Shown piece after piece: positions 25,668 through 34,556 of a stretch of DNA of 64,000 bases (the first letter of the stretch is position 1; each line of letters begins with the position of its first letter). The notes beneath the pieces are model-generated. The model was not told the DNA's origin, ran no database searches, and saw only the letters and a program-made list of their open reading frames with translations. The position numbers and the translations under genes are program-made. The stretch comes from Vibrio marinisediminis. Its GTDB lineage: Bacteria > Pseudomonadota > Gammaproteobacteria > Enterobacterales > Vibrionaceae. The stretch spans positions 496,001 to 560,000 of the forward strand of contig NZ_JACFYF010000002.1 of assembly GCF_014050145.1 (NCBI RefSeq), given 5' to 3'.

Positions 25668-27968
25668 TTAGTTAACCTTGCTTTTGAACTTCAGCAGTCG
25701 CAAGGCATTCAAGGTTACGATAGCGGTCGCACCACTGTCAGCTAATACAGCAACCCAAAGCCCTGTGATTCCCAGTAAACTGGTAACAAGGAATACGCCT
25801 TTTAGACCTAACGCCAACGCGATGTTTTGACGAATGTTGTTTAACGTTGCACGCGACAGTTCAATCATCGACGCTAATTCTATTAGACGATTATGGGTGA
25901 TCGCCGCATCGGCAGTTTCAAGCGCGACATCAGTCCCCCCTCCCATCGCAATACCAATGCTTGATGCCTTCATTGCTGGCGCATCATTGATACCATCCCC
26001 AACCATCGCGACCTTATGTTGCTCCGATAACTGCTCTACATAATGCACTTTATCTTGTGGCAGCAAGCTTGCTTGGAAATCAATGTCAATTTGAGCACTG
26101 ATCGCCGCGGCGCTTCGAGGGTTATCACCTGTCAGCATGATTGAATGAATGCCCAACTCTTTTAGCGCTTTTACGGCTTTTTTAGCGTCTTCACGCAAAG
26201 TATCTTGCCATGCAATCAAGCCGATCACTTGAGTATCTTGCAGCGCAACTATCACCGTTTTACCTTGGTCTTCGAGCAGTGATACTTTGTCACTCATCTC
26301 TTCTGCTAGAGAAAACTCAAGTCGGCTCGGTGCTACCGCCTTGTAAACCACACCATTAATCGCGCCTTGAATACCACTGCCAATCAACGCTTGTTTGTCA
26401 TTTGCCTCTGGTAATTCAATGCTCTTGTTCTGCGCGTGCTTCACCAGTGACACAGCCAATGGATGGCTAGATCCGACCTCAATCGCCGCGATATGTTTGA
26501 GTAACCACGCCTCTTCAACACCTTCGCTCACCACAACATCGGTTACTTCTGGCTTGCCTTTAGTCAAAGTGCCCGTTTTATCAAATGCTACTGACTCAAT
26601 ACGCCCTAACTGTTCGAGTGCCGCACCACCTTTAATCAGCGCACCTCGACGAGCCGCCGCAGCCAAACCTGATGTGATCGCGGCTGGTGTTGAAATGACC
26701 AATGCACATGGGCAAGCAATCAACAATAATGCCAATCCTCGATACACCCAAGTTTCCCACGGTTGAGCAAACAGTAATGGTGGGGTGATGATCACCAGCA
26801 ATGACACCAGCATCATTAGCGGTGTATACCATCGACTGAATCGATCTAGGAATCGTTCTAATGGCGCTTTGCGTGATTCGGCTTCTTCAATCAAATGGAG
26901 AATTCGATCGATAGCGTTCTCGCCTTGTTTGGAGGTAATGGCTAAACGCACCACTTTATCAACCACGACAGCACCCGCCATCACCGGTTCATTTTCAAAA
27001 CGTTCAACCGGGAGTGATTCACCCGTTAATGCACTTTCATCAAAACTTGCACCGCCTGTTAAGATTTTGCCATCTGCGGGTAAACGTGAGCCCGGCGCAA
27101 CTTCAATGATATCACCAAGATTAAGTTCACTGGCGGACACCTCGACTCGATCACCGTCAACAATCTTGGTTGCTGTTTCGGGAACGAGTTCCATTAACGC
27201 TTGCACACCACTCCTCGCTCTTGAAGCAGCAAAGGCCTCCAAGCGCTCACCAATCAGAAACAACAACAGCACCATCGCCGCTTCGACGCTTTCACCTAAA
27301 TACAGAGCGCCAAGCGCAGCCACACTCATGAGTGTTTCAATAGCAAAAGGAGTGCCTGATTTTGCCAAAGAAACGGCTTTTTTAGTGATAGGATAAAGAC
27401 CGACCAGACAGGTCAAAATGAAAAGCCATTCACTAATTTGTGGCTGATATGGTTTTAGAATAGCCGCCAACACCATCACAGAGGCGATGGCAATTATTTG
27501 CGCATTCTGCGCAATGATGGATAACCAACCAGTGGGCTTTGGGGTATTTTTTTGATCTGGCGAGCGGAATGTAAACCCGGTATCGAGAATGGCTTGCTCC
27601 ACTATTGTTGCAACGCCGGCATCATTTGACTTAATGATCAGCTTTTCAGTTGCAAATAGCACTTTGGCTTCTAAGATACCTTCAATCTTGTTGACCGCAG
27701 TTTCAACTTTGCGGGCACAAGATGGGCAATCCATACCATCAATTTTCCAACTGTGACTATAACGAGCTTGGGTAATGCTACCGGAGTCGCTTTCCTCATC
27801 ACTAGGATCACCACCAGCCGTGCAACTTGAACTCGAGCAGCACGCAGCTTCAGAGGTGGCAACTGTTGCCATTTTGATACTGGTCACTTTTGGGCTAGAG
27901 CAAGAGCTTGATTGAGCTGGCGTTGCCACTGTTTTGCTTGAACAGCAGCCGTCATGTTTGGTGCACAT
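25668..27968 (-). CDS. zntA: Zn/Cd/Pb-exporting P-type ATPase
   Basis: A 766-residue P1B-type ATPase. A Cys/Ser-rich N-terminal stretch (two CC pairs in the first 45 residues) precedes a heavy-metal-associated domain with GMDCPSCARKVE near residue 80. The membrane metal site is ACPCALVIS; DKTGTLTKG is phosphorylated, and the SSHPLAVS and GDGINDAPA motifs of the nucleotide and hinge regions are present. CPC with a divalent-type tail points to Zn2+, Cd2+ and Pb2+ export from the cytoplasm. ATG 27968 follows AGGAGAATCAAAT. The promoter has the 20-bp spacer and palindrome of MerR-family control. Confidence 0.95.
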   Translation of the reverse strand: MCTKHDGCCSSKTVATPAQSSSCSSPKVTSIKMATVATSEAACCSSSSCTAGGDPSDEESDSGSITQARYSHSWKIDGMDCPSCARKVETAVNKIEGILEAKVLFATEKLIIKSNDAGVATIVEQAILDTGFTFRSPDQKNTPKPTGWLSIIAQNAQIIAIASVMVLAAILKPYQPQISEWLFILTCLVGLYPITKKAVSLAKSGTPFAIETLMSVAALGALYLGESVEAAMVLLLFLIGERLEAFAASRARSGVQALMELVPETATKIVDGDRVEVSASELNLGDIIEVAPGSRLPADGKILTGGASFDESALTGESLPVERFENEPVMAGAVVVDKVVRLAITSKQGENAIDRILHLIEEAESRKAPLERFLDRFSRWYTPLMMLVSLLVIITPPLLFAQPWETWVYRGLALLLIACPCALVISTPAAITSGLAAAARRGALIKGGAALEQLGRIESVAFDKTGTLTKGKPEVTDVVVSEGVEEAWLLKHIAAIEVGSSHPLAVSLVKHAQNKSIELPEANDKQALIGSGIQGAINGVVYKAVAPSRLEFSLAEEMSDKVSLLEDQGKTVIVALQDTQVIGLIAWQDTLREDAKKAVKALKELGIHSIMLTGDNPRSAAAISAQIDIDFQASLLPQDKVHYVEQLSEQHKVAMVGDGINDAPAMKASSIGIAMGGGTDVALETADAAITHNRLIELASMIELSRATLNNIRQNIALALGLKGVFLVTSLLGITGLWVAVLADSGATAIVTLNALRLLKFKSKVN

Positions 27969-27997
27969 ATTTGATTCTCCTATCATTGTACACCTTA

Positions 27998-28029
27998 AGC
28001 ATAAACCTTGGAGTACACTCCAAGGTCAA
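27998..28029 (-). promoter_or_regulatory. MerR-family (ZntR-like) promoter of zntA
   Basis: On the minus strand -35 TTGACC (28024-28029) and -10 TATGCT (27998-28003) are 20 bp apart, longer than the sigma-70 optimum, as in MerR-activated promoters. Between and over them lies the palindrome ACCTTGGAGT-N2-ACTCCAAGGT (28005-28026) with perfect 10-bp arms, close to known ZntR/CadR/PbrR operators. The regulator gene is not in the window. Confidence 0.8.
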
Positions 28030-28041
28030 GCCTCTAATCAA

Positions 28042-29484
28042 TTAATTTTCTTTATTAGCAGCAACTTCTTCAATCAAAACAGCATCGTGACTACAAAATG
28101 GGGTGGTGTTGACACTGGTAATGGATGGATCTTTAGGTGCCAATTCTGCCACTTCCCCTTGCATAAGATCCCGAATATGTTTGCGAAGCACCCATAGTGC
28201 AATCAACCCAAATACAATAGTACCAGCGGCTTGTCCGTACAAAACGCCTACAGCGCCAAACCAACTGGCACCAAGATGGACAAAAGGAAGGGTTCCCAAG
28301 GTAGCTTTACCCAAATTAAGAGCCGTTGAATAAAGAGGTTTACCAAGATTATTAAACGAAGTATTGGCAACGAACTGCATGCCATTAAAGATGAAACTCA
28401 CCGCTACATAGGTGCAAAACGTTGCCACTATCAATGCGGCATCACCTGTTAAGCTAAAGCCACTAATAATCAAACCTTGCACGAAATATAGAACAATACA
28501 GACAAAGATGGTGTACACAGTGGTTACCAACAATGAGTTATTCAGTGTTTCTTTCACTCGGTCAAAACGCTCCGCCCCAAAATTTTGTCCAATAATCGGA
28601 CCAACCGCCCCAGACAGCGCAAAAATTACCGCAAAACAAACGGGGGTTAATCGCCCTATTACCGCAAATCCGGCGACAAAGTTTTCACCAAACTGGGCGA
28701 TTGATGAGGTCACTATCGCGTTACCTATTGGTGTTGCGATATTGGTAATGATGGCTGGAATAGTAATGGCCAATATTGCCTTAGCGCTGTTCTTCCAAGC
28801 AAACCACGTGGGCAATGCCACCAAATCATGGGTTTTGATTAATGGGTAGATAGAGAAAGAGAACACAGCGATACGTGCAATCACAGATGCCGCCGCCGCC
28901 CCTTCAACGTTCCAATTGAACACAAATATAAACAGGGGATCCAATAGTGCATTAACTATTCCCCCCGCAAGCGTTGCCCACATAGAGCGTTTCGCGTCGC
29001 CCGCAGCACGCAGCGCTGCACCGGCTGCCATGCCCAACGCTAGAATGGGTCCGCTCGGAATAATAATTTGCAGGTAGGCTTGTGCTCGCTCAGCTACAAA
29101 ACCTTTGGCACCTATCGCCGCGAGTAACTCTGGAATAAAGCTATACATCACCGCGCTAACAACACAGCTAATCGCGAACGCAGTCAATAACGTACTGCTA
29201 CTCAAAGCGCGGGCATAGGTAAATTGCTTACTGCCAATGGCTTTGGAAACCAATGCGCCCATGGCAATAGATGTACCAATAGAAATGGAGGTAGAGAAGA
29301 AGACTAAGGTACCAGCAAAACCAACCGCCGCCGCTAGCTCGACTTGACCGAGCATACTGATAAACAACATGTCGAGTAAGTCGACAACAAAAAGCGCCAT
29401 CAAGCCGACCGAGCCAGCTCCTGACATAACAAGGATATGACGCATGGTCGATCCTTCAACAAACTTGGCGCTTTGCTCGGTCAT
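28042..29484 (-). CDS. MATE-family efflux transporter
   Basis: A 480-residue protein with about twelve membrane segments in two related halves, of the NorM/DinF-type MATE family that uses Na+ or H+ to expel cationic compounds. Family-like segments are VDLLDMLFISMLGQVELAAAVGF in the first half (residues about 38-60) and the repeat in the second half. ATG 29484 is used because AAGGATTCGCG precedes it. It lies just upstream of zntA in the same direction, but zntA has its own promoter 13 bp before the MATE stop. Substrate unknown. Confidence 0.9.
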   Translation of the reverse strand: MTEQSAKFVEGSTMRHILVMSGAGSVGLMALFVVDLLDMLFISMLGQVELAAAVGFAGTLVFFSTSISIGTSIAMGALVSKAIGSKQFTYARALSSSTLLTAFAISCVVSAVMYSFIPELLAAIGAKGFVAERAQAYLQIIIPSGPILALGMAAGAALRAAGDAKRSMWATLAGGIVNALLDPLFIFVFNWNVEGAAAASVIARIAVFSFSIYPLIKTHDLVALPTWFAWKNSAKAILAITIPAIITNIATPIGNAIVTSSIAQFGENFVAGFAVIGRLTPVCFAVIFALSGAVGPIIGQNFGAERFDRVKETLNNSLLVTTVYTIFVCIVLYFVQGLIISGFSLTGDAALIVATFCTYVAVSFIFNGMQFVANTSFNNLGKPLYSTALNLGKATLGTLPFVHLGASWFGAVGVLYGQAAGTIVFGLIALWVLRKHIRDLMQGEVAELAPKDPSITSVNTTPFCSHDAVLIEEVAANKEN

Positions 29485-29518
29485 CGCGAATCCTTTAGAC
29501 ATCCATTTGCAAAAATAA

Positions 29519-29536
29519 AAGGCGCCTCAGCGCCTT
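29519..29536 (-). terminator. Terminator of the CBS gene
   Basis: Stem AAGGCGC/GCGCCTT with loop CTCA; the minus-strand tail is TTTTATTTTT. Confidence 0.88.
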
Positions 29537-29553
29537 CTTACAATCTATCGATA

Positions 29554-29970
29554 TCATACTGGATGTTTAAAGCATTCATCGATATTTTTTGCAATTGCTC
29601 GTAGTACATCTTTCCGAGTAATTATACCCACCAGCTTTCCGCTATCGATCACCGGGTACACTTTGGGTTTTCCAATTTGCATCATTTCAGCCAATTCAAT
29701 GACGGACATATCTGACGACACTGACAGAACTTCCGTCGACATACAGTCGCTCACAATATGAGTGTCTTGACAGAAGTAACTCACTTTAATCAGTTTATCG
29801 AGTAAATCTTGCCCGGATAAAAAACCAATGACTTCTTTATTTTCATTGATAACTGGACCACCAAGATAGTCTGAGCCCATCACCTTACCTAAGGCTGCAC
29901 TGAGTGACATTTCTGGTTTAAACGTTACGGCTTGTAATGTCATGTAGTCTTTTACTTTCAACGATTCCAT
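29554..29970 (-). CDS. Two-CBS-domain protein
   Basis: A 138-residue soluble protein made of two CBS motifs (residues about 10-60 and 75-130), each ending in the typical PVI-x-IGIITRKDVL-type strand. A CBS pair binds an adenosine ligand such as AMP or ATP and senses energy state; here there is no attached enzyme or transporter, so the partner is unknown. ATG 29970 follows AAGGAGACGAGA. Confidence 0.9.
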   Translation of the reverse strand: MESLKVKDYMTLQAVTFKPEMSLSAALGKVMGSDYLGGPVINENKEVIGFLSGQDLLDKLIKVSYFCQDTHIVSDCMSTEVLSVSSDMSVIELAEMMQIGKPKVYPVIDSGKLVGIITRKDVLRAIAKNIDECFKHPV

Positions 29971-30176
29971 TCTCGTCTCCTTATCGTGCAACTGACTTTT
30001 GCGCACTGCTGCAAAAATGTTGGTTAAGGTAAGTGTCGCCTAATTTCTTGATTTTACTAAATGGAAAGCAGCAATTTTTCTGATAGGAATTACCAATCAA
30101 TGCTCTATGTGAAGATTTTATCAACGCCGCAGAAGGGGAAAATAGGCTCTACAACAAATTCTAACTATGCACAAAA

Positions 30177-30206
30177 AAAGGTCATACGCTTTCGCCTATG
30201 ACCTTT
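30177..30206 (-). terminator. Terminator of the moa operon
   Basis: Stem AAAGGTCATA/TATGACCTTT around a ten-base apex, with TTTTTTTG on the minus strand, 25 bp after moaE. Confidence 0.88.
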
Positions 30207-30230
30207 CGATAAACTAACTTCCACTCTATT

Positions 30231-30686
30231 CTATTTCTGCCAACGCTCAGCAGCTTTGGCGTCAGAATCTCGCGAATCGACCCAACGAGTCTCGGCTGTC
30301 GTACGCTCTTTTTTCCAAAACGGTGCTTTGGTTTTTAGGTAATCCATCACAAATTCACATGCTTCAAAAGACGCACCACGGTGCGCACTGGCAACACCAA
30401 CAAAAACGATTTGATCACCGGTGCTCATATCACCCACTCGGTGAATCACTCGAATACCTTCAAGTGACCAACGCTGCTCTGCTTCATTGCATATTTCAAG
30501 CAGAGCCTTTTCAGTCATACCTGGGTAGTGCTCAAGTGACAAACCGACAACATCGTCGCCTAAGTTCATGTCACGAACTTTACCAACAAAGGTAACCACT
30601 GCACCTGAAGCATTGCTTTGCGCTAATGCTTGGTACTCATCACCAACATTGAAGTCTTCAACCTGAACAGAAACACGAGAGTCCAT
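30231..30686 (-). CDS. moaE: Molybdopterin synthase, large subunit
   Basis: A 151-residue MoaE that, with thiocarboxylated MoaD, turns precursor Z (cyclic pyranopterin monophosphate) into molybdopterin. Family landmarks are VTFVGKVRD near residue 34, HRVGDMSTGDQIVFVGVASAHR near 101-120 and the C-terminal KAPFWKKE with active-site Lys. One base separates it from the moaD stop, so translation is coupled. Confidence 0.97.
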   Translation of the reverse strand: MDSRVSVQVEDFNVGDEYQALAQSNASGAVVTFVGKVRDMNLGDDVVGLSLEHYPGMTEKALLEICNEAEQRWSLEGIRVIHRVGDMSTGDQIVFVGVASAHRGASFEACEFVMDYLKTKAPFWKKERTTAETRWVDSRDSDAKAAERWQK

Positions 30687-30687
30687 A

Positions 30688-30933
30688 TCAACCCCCTGTC
30701 ACTGGGGGAAAGAATGCCACTTCATCACCGGATGAGATTGGGTGTGTTAGTGGTACGATAGATTGGTTCACAGCAGCAAGTAAGCGCCCAGGATCTAGCG
30801 CTAAATCCCATTTACCTTCTTGCTCAGCAAGGTGAGAACGCAACTCTTCAACGGTATGAAACTCACCCTGCAATTGAAGCTCATCAATACCCACTAACTC
30901 ACGAGTTTGAGCAAAGAATAAAACTTTAATCAT
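30688..30933 (-). CDS. moaD: Molybdopterin synthase sulfur carrier
   Basis: An 81-residue ubiquitin-fold protein that ends in VTGG; the terminal glycine is adenylated and thiocarboxylated by MoeB and then gives sulfur to molybdopterin in the MoaD2-MoaE2 complex. Its start overlaps the moaC stop by four bases (ATGA). Confidence 0.96.
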   Translation of the reverse strand: MIKVLFFAQTRELVGIDELQLQGEFHTVEELRSHLAEQEGKWDLALDPGRLLAAVNQSIVPLTHPISSGDEVAFFPPVTGG

Positions 30934-31409
30934 GCATCCACCTTAAAGTGCCCAGATTTACCGCCTAGCTTTTCAAGCAAACGAACTTGGCTAATTACCA
31001 TGTCTTTTTGTACGGCTTTACACATGTCGTAAATGGTCAATGCGGCAACTGAAGCAGCAGTAAGTGCTTCCATTTCTACGCCGGTTTTACCCGCCAGTTT
31101 ACATACCGATTCAATGCGTACGTAGTTTTCCGCTTCATTCGCTTCTAACTGCACTTCTACTTTCGAAAGCAGCAGAGGATGACAAAGTGGAATTAAGTCC
31201 CACGTTTTCTTTGCCGCTTGAATACCTGCAATTCGCGCTGTCGCGAATACATCACCTTTATGGTGCTGACCAGAAGTGATCAGTTGCAGGGTTTCTGGTG
31301 CCATATGAACAAATGCTTCAGCGCGTGCTTCACGTACTGTTTCTGCCTTGCCCGATACGTCAACCATGTTCGCTTCGCCAGAAGCATTAATATGGGTAAA
31401 CTGGTTCAT
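30930..31409 (-). CDS. moaC: Cyclic pyranopterin monophosphate synthase
   Basis: A 159-residue MoaC that converts the MoaA product 3',8-cH2GTP to cyclic pyranopterin monophosphate. Conserved LIPLCHPL is near residue 73 and the [11 protein letters not shown] segment with active-site Lys near 128. GGAGCAATC before ATG is a good ribosome-binding site. It lies between moaB and moaD. Confidence 0.98.
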   Translation of the reverse strand: MNQFTHINASGEANMVDVSGKAETVREARAEAFVHMAPETLQLITSGQHHKGDVFATARIAGIQAAKKTWDLIPLCHPLLLSKVEVQLEANEAENYVRIESVCKLAGKTGVEMEALTAASVAALTIYDMCKAVQKDMVISQVRLLEKLGGKSGHFKVDA

Positions 31410-31438
31410 GATTGCTCCGCGTATAATTCAGACAGCGA

Positions 31439-31951
31439 TTAAACCGACAGGTGTGGCATAAAGTTACAAGGACGGTGGCTCGCGTCAAGCTGTTGCTTGA
31501 TGATCTTGGTCCAACCGGTACGGCAAGCACCTGTCGAACCAGGCATTGCAAAAATAACCGTATGGTTAGCAAAACCCGCAATCGCACGTGATTGAATAGT
31601 TGAAGTACCGATTTCTTCATAAGAAACCAAGCGGAACAGTTCACCAAAACCTTCAACTTCTTTATCAAATAGTGGTTTTAGTGCTTCAGGCGTGCTGTCA
31701 CGTGAAGTGAAACCTGTACCACCCGTAATCATAATTGCTTGCACGTTATCATCAGCAATCCACTGTGACACGATTGCACGAATTTTGTACATATCATCGA
31801 TAACAATTTGTTTATCAACAATGTTGTGGCCTGCGTCTTGAGCATTTTCGACAAGGTAACGACCAGAAGTATCATTTTCTTCTGTACGCGTGTCAGACAC
31901 GGTTAATACTGCAATATTTGCTGGTTGGAACTTGCTTTCTGCATGACCCAT
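31439..31951 (-). CDS. moaB: Molybdenum cofactor biosynthesis protein MoaB
   Basis: A 170-residue member of the MoaB/MogA fold, which adenylates molybdopterin before molybdate insertion in organisms where MoaB is active. Motifs VSDTRTEENDTSG near residue 18 and the substrate loop TGGTGFTSRD near 76 are intact. In E. coli MoaB is dispensable because MogA acts. Operon position: 74 bp after moaA, 29 bp before moaC. Confidence 0.96.
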   Translation of the reverse strand: MGHAESKFQPANIAVLTVSDTRTEENDTSGRYLVENAQDAGHNIVDKQIVIDDMYKIRAIVSQWIADDNVQAIMITGGTGFTSRDSTPEALKPLFDKEVEGFGELFRLVSYEEIGTSTIQSRAIAGFANHTVIFAMPGSTGACRTGWTKIIKQQLDASHRPCNFMPHLSV

Positions 31952-32025
31952 TTGCTCACCTACCTGTTGTGATTGGTTTGTTTGTCGATTAATACCGACT
32001 ATAAATTGTTAGGAAGATTGTATAA

Positions 32026-33015
32026 TTAGCCGCCAATTGACGCCAAATGCGGCGTCATACCTGTGTTGCCATCTTGAAGAAAATGACTGACAGATTTGGT
32101 TTGTAATTGATCTTGAATACGTTGAATTAATAGTGGTTCTTGCTCATCTTGCTGAAGAAGATCGCGTAACTCGACGCCATGATCGCCAAATAAGCAAAGA
32201 TGCAGTTTACCCAGAGCCGATACACGCAGACGGTTACAGCTTTCACAAAACCCTTTTTCGTAAGGCATGATCAATCCAATTTCACCTTGATAATCAGGGT
32301 GAACAAAAACTTGTGCCGGACCGTCATTTTTCTCGCGAATTTTGAGTAGCCAGCCGTTGGCGATCAATTGATTGCGGATCTGTACACCGGAAACATGGTG
32401 ATTATTAAACAGCTCATCCATCTCACCCGTTTGCATTAGCTCAATAAAGCGCAGCTGAATTGGTCGGTTTTTGATCCAATCAAGAAAAAGTGGCAACTGG
32501 TGAGAGTTAAGGTCTTTCATCAACACGACATTAACTTTGATCTGCGAGTAGCCCACTTCAAAGGCCCGCTCGATGCCAGCCATGACTTGATTAAACTTGT
32601 TTTCGCCGGTGATTTGGTGAAATAGGCGTGGATCAAGGCTATCAACACTAACGTTGATGTGCGTTAAACCCGCTTGTTTCCATTCCTCGACCTGCTTCTC
32701 CATTCGATAACCGTTAGTGGTTGTCGCAACCTTACTAATGCCGTTAGTATTCGCAACGGTTTCAATAATCTGGGTAAAGTCTTTACGTAAACTAGGTTCA
32801 CCACCAGTGATGCGCACCTTGCTGGTTCCGCAATCTGCGAAAGCACGGACTACACGTTGGATTTCTGGTAGCGATAAAAAGGACGAGTTTTTCTGCCCCG
32901 ATGGTTTGTAACCATCAGGTAAGCAATATGTGCATTTAAAGTTACAGACATCTGTAACAGAAAGACGCAAGTAATAAAACTTGCGATGGAATTTATCTTC
33001 TAATTGTTGCGCCAC
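32026..33015 (-). CDS. moaA: GTP 3',8-cyclase
   Basis: A 329-residue radical-SAM enzyme with the first [4Fe-4S] site C24-x3-C28-x2-C31, the second Cys triad near residues 257-274 (CESC and LHLC) and the C-terminal GG needed for activity. It makes 3',8-cH2GTP, the first step of molybdenum cofactor synthesis. The GTG at 33015 is chosen because AAAGGTGTTCC precedes it and it gives the E. coli length and numbering; a TTG five codons earlier is less likely. The structured leader upstream probably controls it. Confidence 0.97.
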   Translation of the reverse strand: MAQQLEDKFHRKFYYLRLSVTDVCNFKCTYCLPDGYKPSGQKNSSFLSLPEIQRVVRAFADCGTSKVRITGGEPSLRKDFTQIIETVANTNGISKVATTTNGYRMEKQVEEWKQAGLTHINVSVDSLDPRLFHQITGENKFNQVMAGIERAFEVGYSQIKVNVVLMKDLNSHQLPLFLDWIKNRPIQLRFIELMQTGEMDELFNNHHVSGVQIRNQLIANGWLLKIREKNDGPAQVFVHPDYQGEIGLIMPYEKGFCESCNRLRVSALGKLHLCLFGDHGVELRDLLQQDEQEPLLIQRIQDQLQTKSVSHFLQDGNTGMTPHLASIGG

Positions 33016-33190
33016 GGAACACCTTTCCAAACACGGGAGGCATAATCATTTCCAATTATGCCCTGGTGGCGTCATGCCACTGGCTCACAAAGCTTATTCA
33101 ATGATAGAACTTAGCTTAATGAGCTCGGAGTTATGGCAACCGTTACCAACTCACAAATCTAACACCAGTGAGCCCAACGGTAGCTGATAG
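33016..33190 (-). promoter_or_regulatory. Structured moaA leader, probable Moco riboswitch
   Basis: The minus-strand leader folds into several helices: a 7-bp long-range stem (33168-33174 with 33082-33088), a hairpin GAGTT/AACTC around GGTAA-CGG-TTGCC at 33128-33151, a GTGGC/GCCAC hairpin with flanking pairs at 33063-33083, and an 8-bp hairpin GGCATAAT/ATTATGCC at 33039-33062 that ends 28 bases before the ribosome-binding site. Leaders of this type before moaABCDE in gammaproteobacteria are the Moco RNA family, which represses when cofactor is plentiful. I identify it by position and folding, not by a model search. Confidence 0.6.
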
Positions 33191-33335
33191 ATAAAATACT
33201 TAAAAAATGTAAGTGATTCTACCCTTTGAGTAAAAAAAAACGCTCTTTGAGCCCAATTTACCCAGTATTGAGTACCTTGAACAAATGAATTATCTTAAAT
33301 TGTAGTTGGTATAGCTGGAAATAAGAACAAACTAA

Positions 33336-34223
33336 ATGACAATCTACACAACAAAAAAAGTTGTCGCTATCGGCGGTGGGCACGGTTTAGGACGAATGCT
33401 CGCTGCATTGAAAGATTTCGGCTCAAATGCCACTGGAATCGTCACTACAACAGATAATGGTGGCTCGACGGGACGTATTCGTCATTGCCAAGGCGGTATT
33501 GCTTGGGGCGATACTCGGAACTGTGTTAATCAGCTCATTACTGAACCTTCAATCAGCTCTATGATGTTTGAATACCGTTTTAGAGGTACTGGTGAGTTAG
33601 ATGGGCACAACCTAGGTAATCTTATGCTAACAGCACTCGATAACCTCTCCGTTCGTCCACTTGATGCGATCAACCTTATCCGCAATATGCTTAAAGTTGA
33701 TATCAATTTAGTGCCAATGTCAGAGCACCCTTCCGATCTTAAGGCGTTATCAAAAGATGGCAAGTGGGTCACCGGTGAGACCAGTGTCGACGAAATGGAA
33801 GCGGATCTACAGCGATTAGATTTAGATCCTGAAGTTCCGGCGACGAAAGAAGGTGTGAGCGCGATTGAACAAGCCGATATGATCATTCTTGGTCCCGGCA
33901 GCTTTCTTACCAGTATTATGCCACCATTGCTACTCCCTGAAATAGGCAGAGCAATTGCCGACAACGCTAAGGCTAAGCTTGTATTTGTGGAGAACTTATC
34001 GCCTGAATATGGCCCAGCAGGGCGAATGACACTCAAAGAGAAACTCGAGTGGTGTGAAAGAGCCTGTCAGGCTCGTAAAATTGATGTCGTTTTAGGCGCG
34101 CAAGAACACCCTGAACTGGCTAGCTGGAACTGTGTCCAAGCAGATCTTGCTTCGCCTAACCGCGACTGGCGACATGATCGTCAGAAACTGAACAATGCCG
34201 TCATCGAGCTACTGACTCAGTAG
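33336..34223 (+). CDS. YvcK/YbhK-family protein
   Basis: A 295-residue protein of the gluconeogenesis-factor family with the N-terminal nucleotide-binding VAIGGGHGLGRMLAAL (residues 10-25), TTTDNGGSTGR near 37-47 and the later LGPGSFLTSIMPPLL segment. In Gram-positive bacteria YvcK affects carbon flow and cell-wall growth and binds UDP-sugars; in E. coli ybhK also lies beside moaA. Its role in Vibrio is not established. It converges with luxU and overlaps it by 15 bp. Confidence 0.93.
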   Translation: MTIYTTKKVVAIGGGHGLGRMLAALKDFGSNATGIVTTTDNGGSTGRIRHCQGGIAWGDTRNCVNQLITEPSISSMMFEYRFRGTGELDGHNLGNLMLTALDNLSVRPLDAINLIRNMLKVDINLVPMSEHPSDLKALSKDGKWVTGETSVDEMEADLQRLDLDPEVPATKEGVSAIEQADMIILGPGSFLTSIMPPLLLPEIGRAIADNAKAKLVFVENLSPEYGPAGRMTLKEKLEWCERACQARKIDVVLGAQEHPELASWNCVQADLASPNRDWRHDRQKLNNAVIELLTQ

Positions 34224-34547
34224 CTTTTCATAACATTGGTGAGTCTCTTTAAGCAAAGCGAGCATTGCGTGTTTTTGCTCGGCACTTGCAAGGCTCACCC
34301 CTGCTTTTGCTGCTCCATCATAATCAATCGCCAAATTACGCAACGCCTCAGCGCCAAAACTGGCGGCGCTACTTTTGAGTGCATGGCTGATTTCTTTTAA
34401 ATACGCCTCTTGATCATGGGTCGAATCTGTCAATTTCATCCTATATTGGTTCAGCTCAGAAAGAAAAATCTCTAACAACACTGGCAGATTTTCCGCACCA
34501 ATTTCTTGCTTTAAACGTTCAACTTGCTGCTGATTGATAATGTCCAT
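34209..34547 (-). CDS. luxU: Quorum-sensing phosphotransfer protein LuxU
   Basis: A 112-residue HPt protein that passes phosphate from the hybrid sensor kinases (LuxN, LuxPQ, CqsS types) to LuxO. The phospho-accepting histidine is H55 in EISHALKSSAASFGA. It follows luxO by 9 bp and overlaps the end of the convergent YvcK gene, so its last five codons are coding on both strands. Confidence 0.97.
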   Translation of the reverse strand: MDIINQQQVERLKQEIGAENLPVLLEIFLSELNQYRMKLTDSTHDQEAYLKEISHALKSSAASFGAEALRNLAIDYDGAAKAGVSLASAEQKHAMLALLKETHQCYEKLLSQ

Positions 34548-34556
34548 GACACCCTA

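Noticed and set aside
26785-27396. A 203-codon frame on the plus strand inside zntA
   Set aside because: Fully antisense to a well-supported P-type ATPase; no family resemblance or start signal.
33530-34036. A 168-codon antisense frame inside the YvcK-family gene
   Set aside because: Shadow of a conserved gene with no ribosome-binding site and low-complexity Ser/Ile composition.
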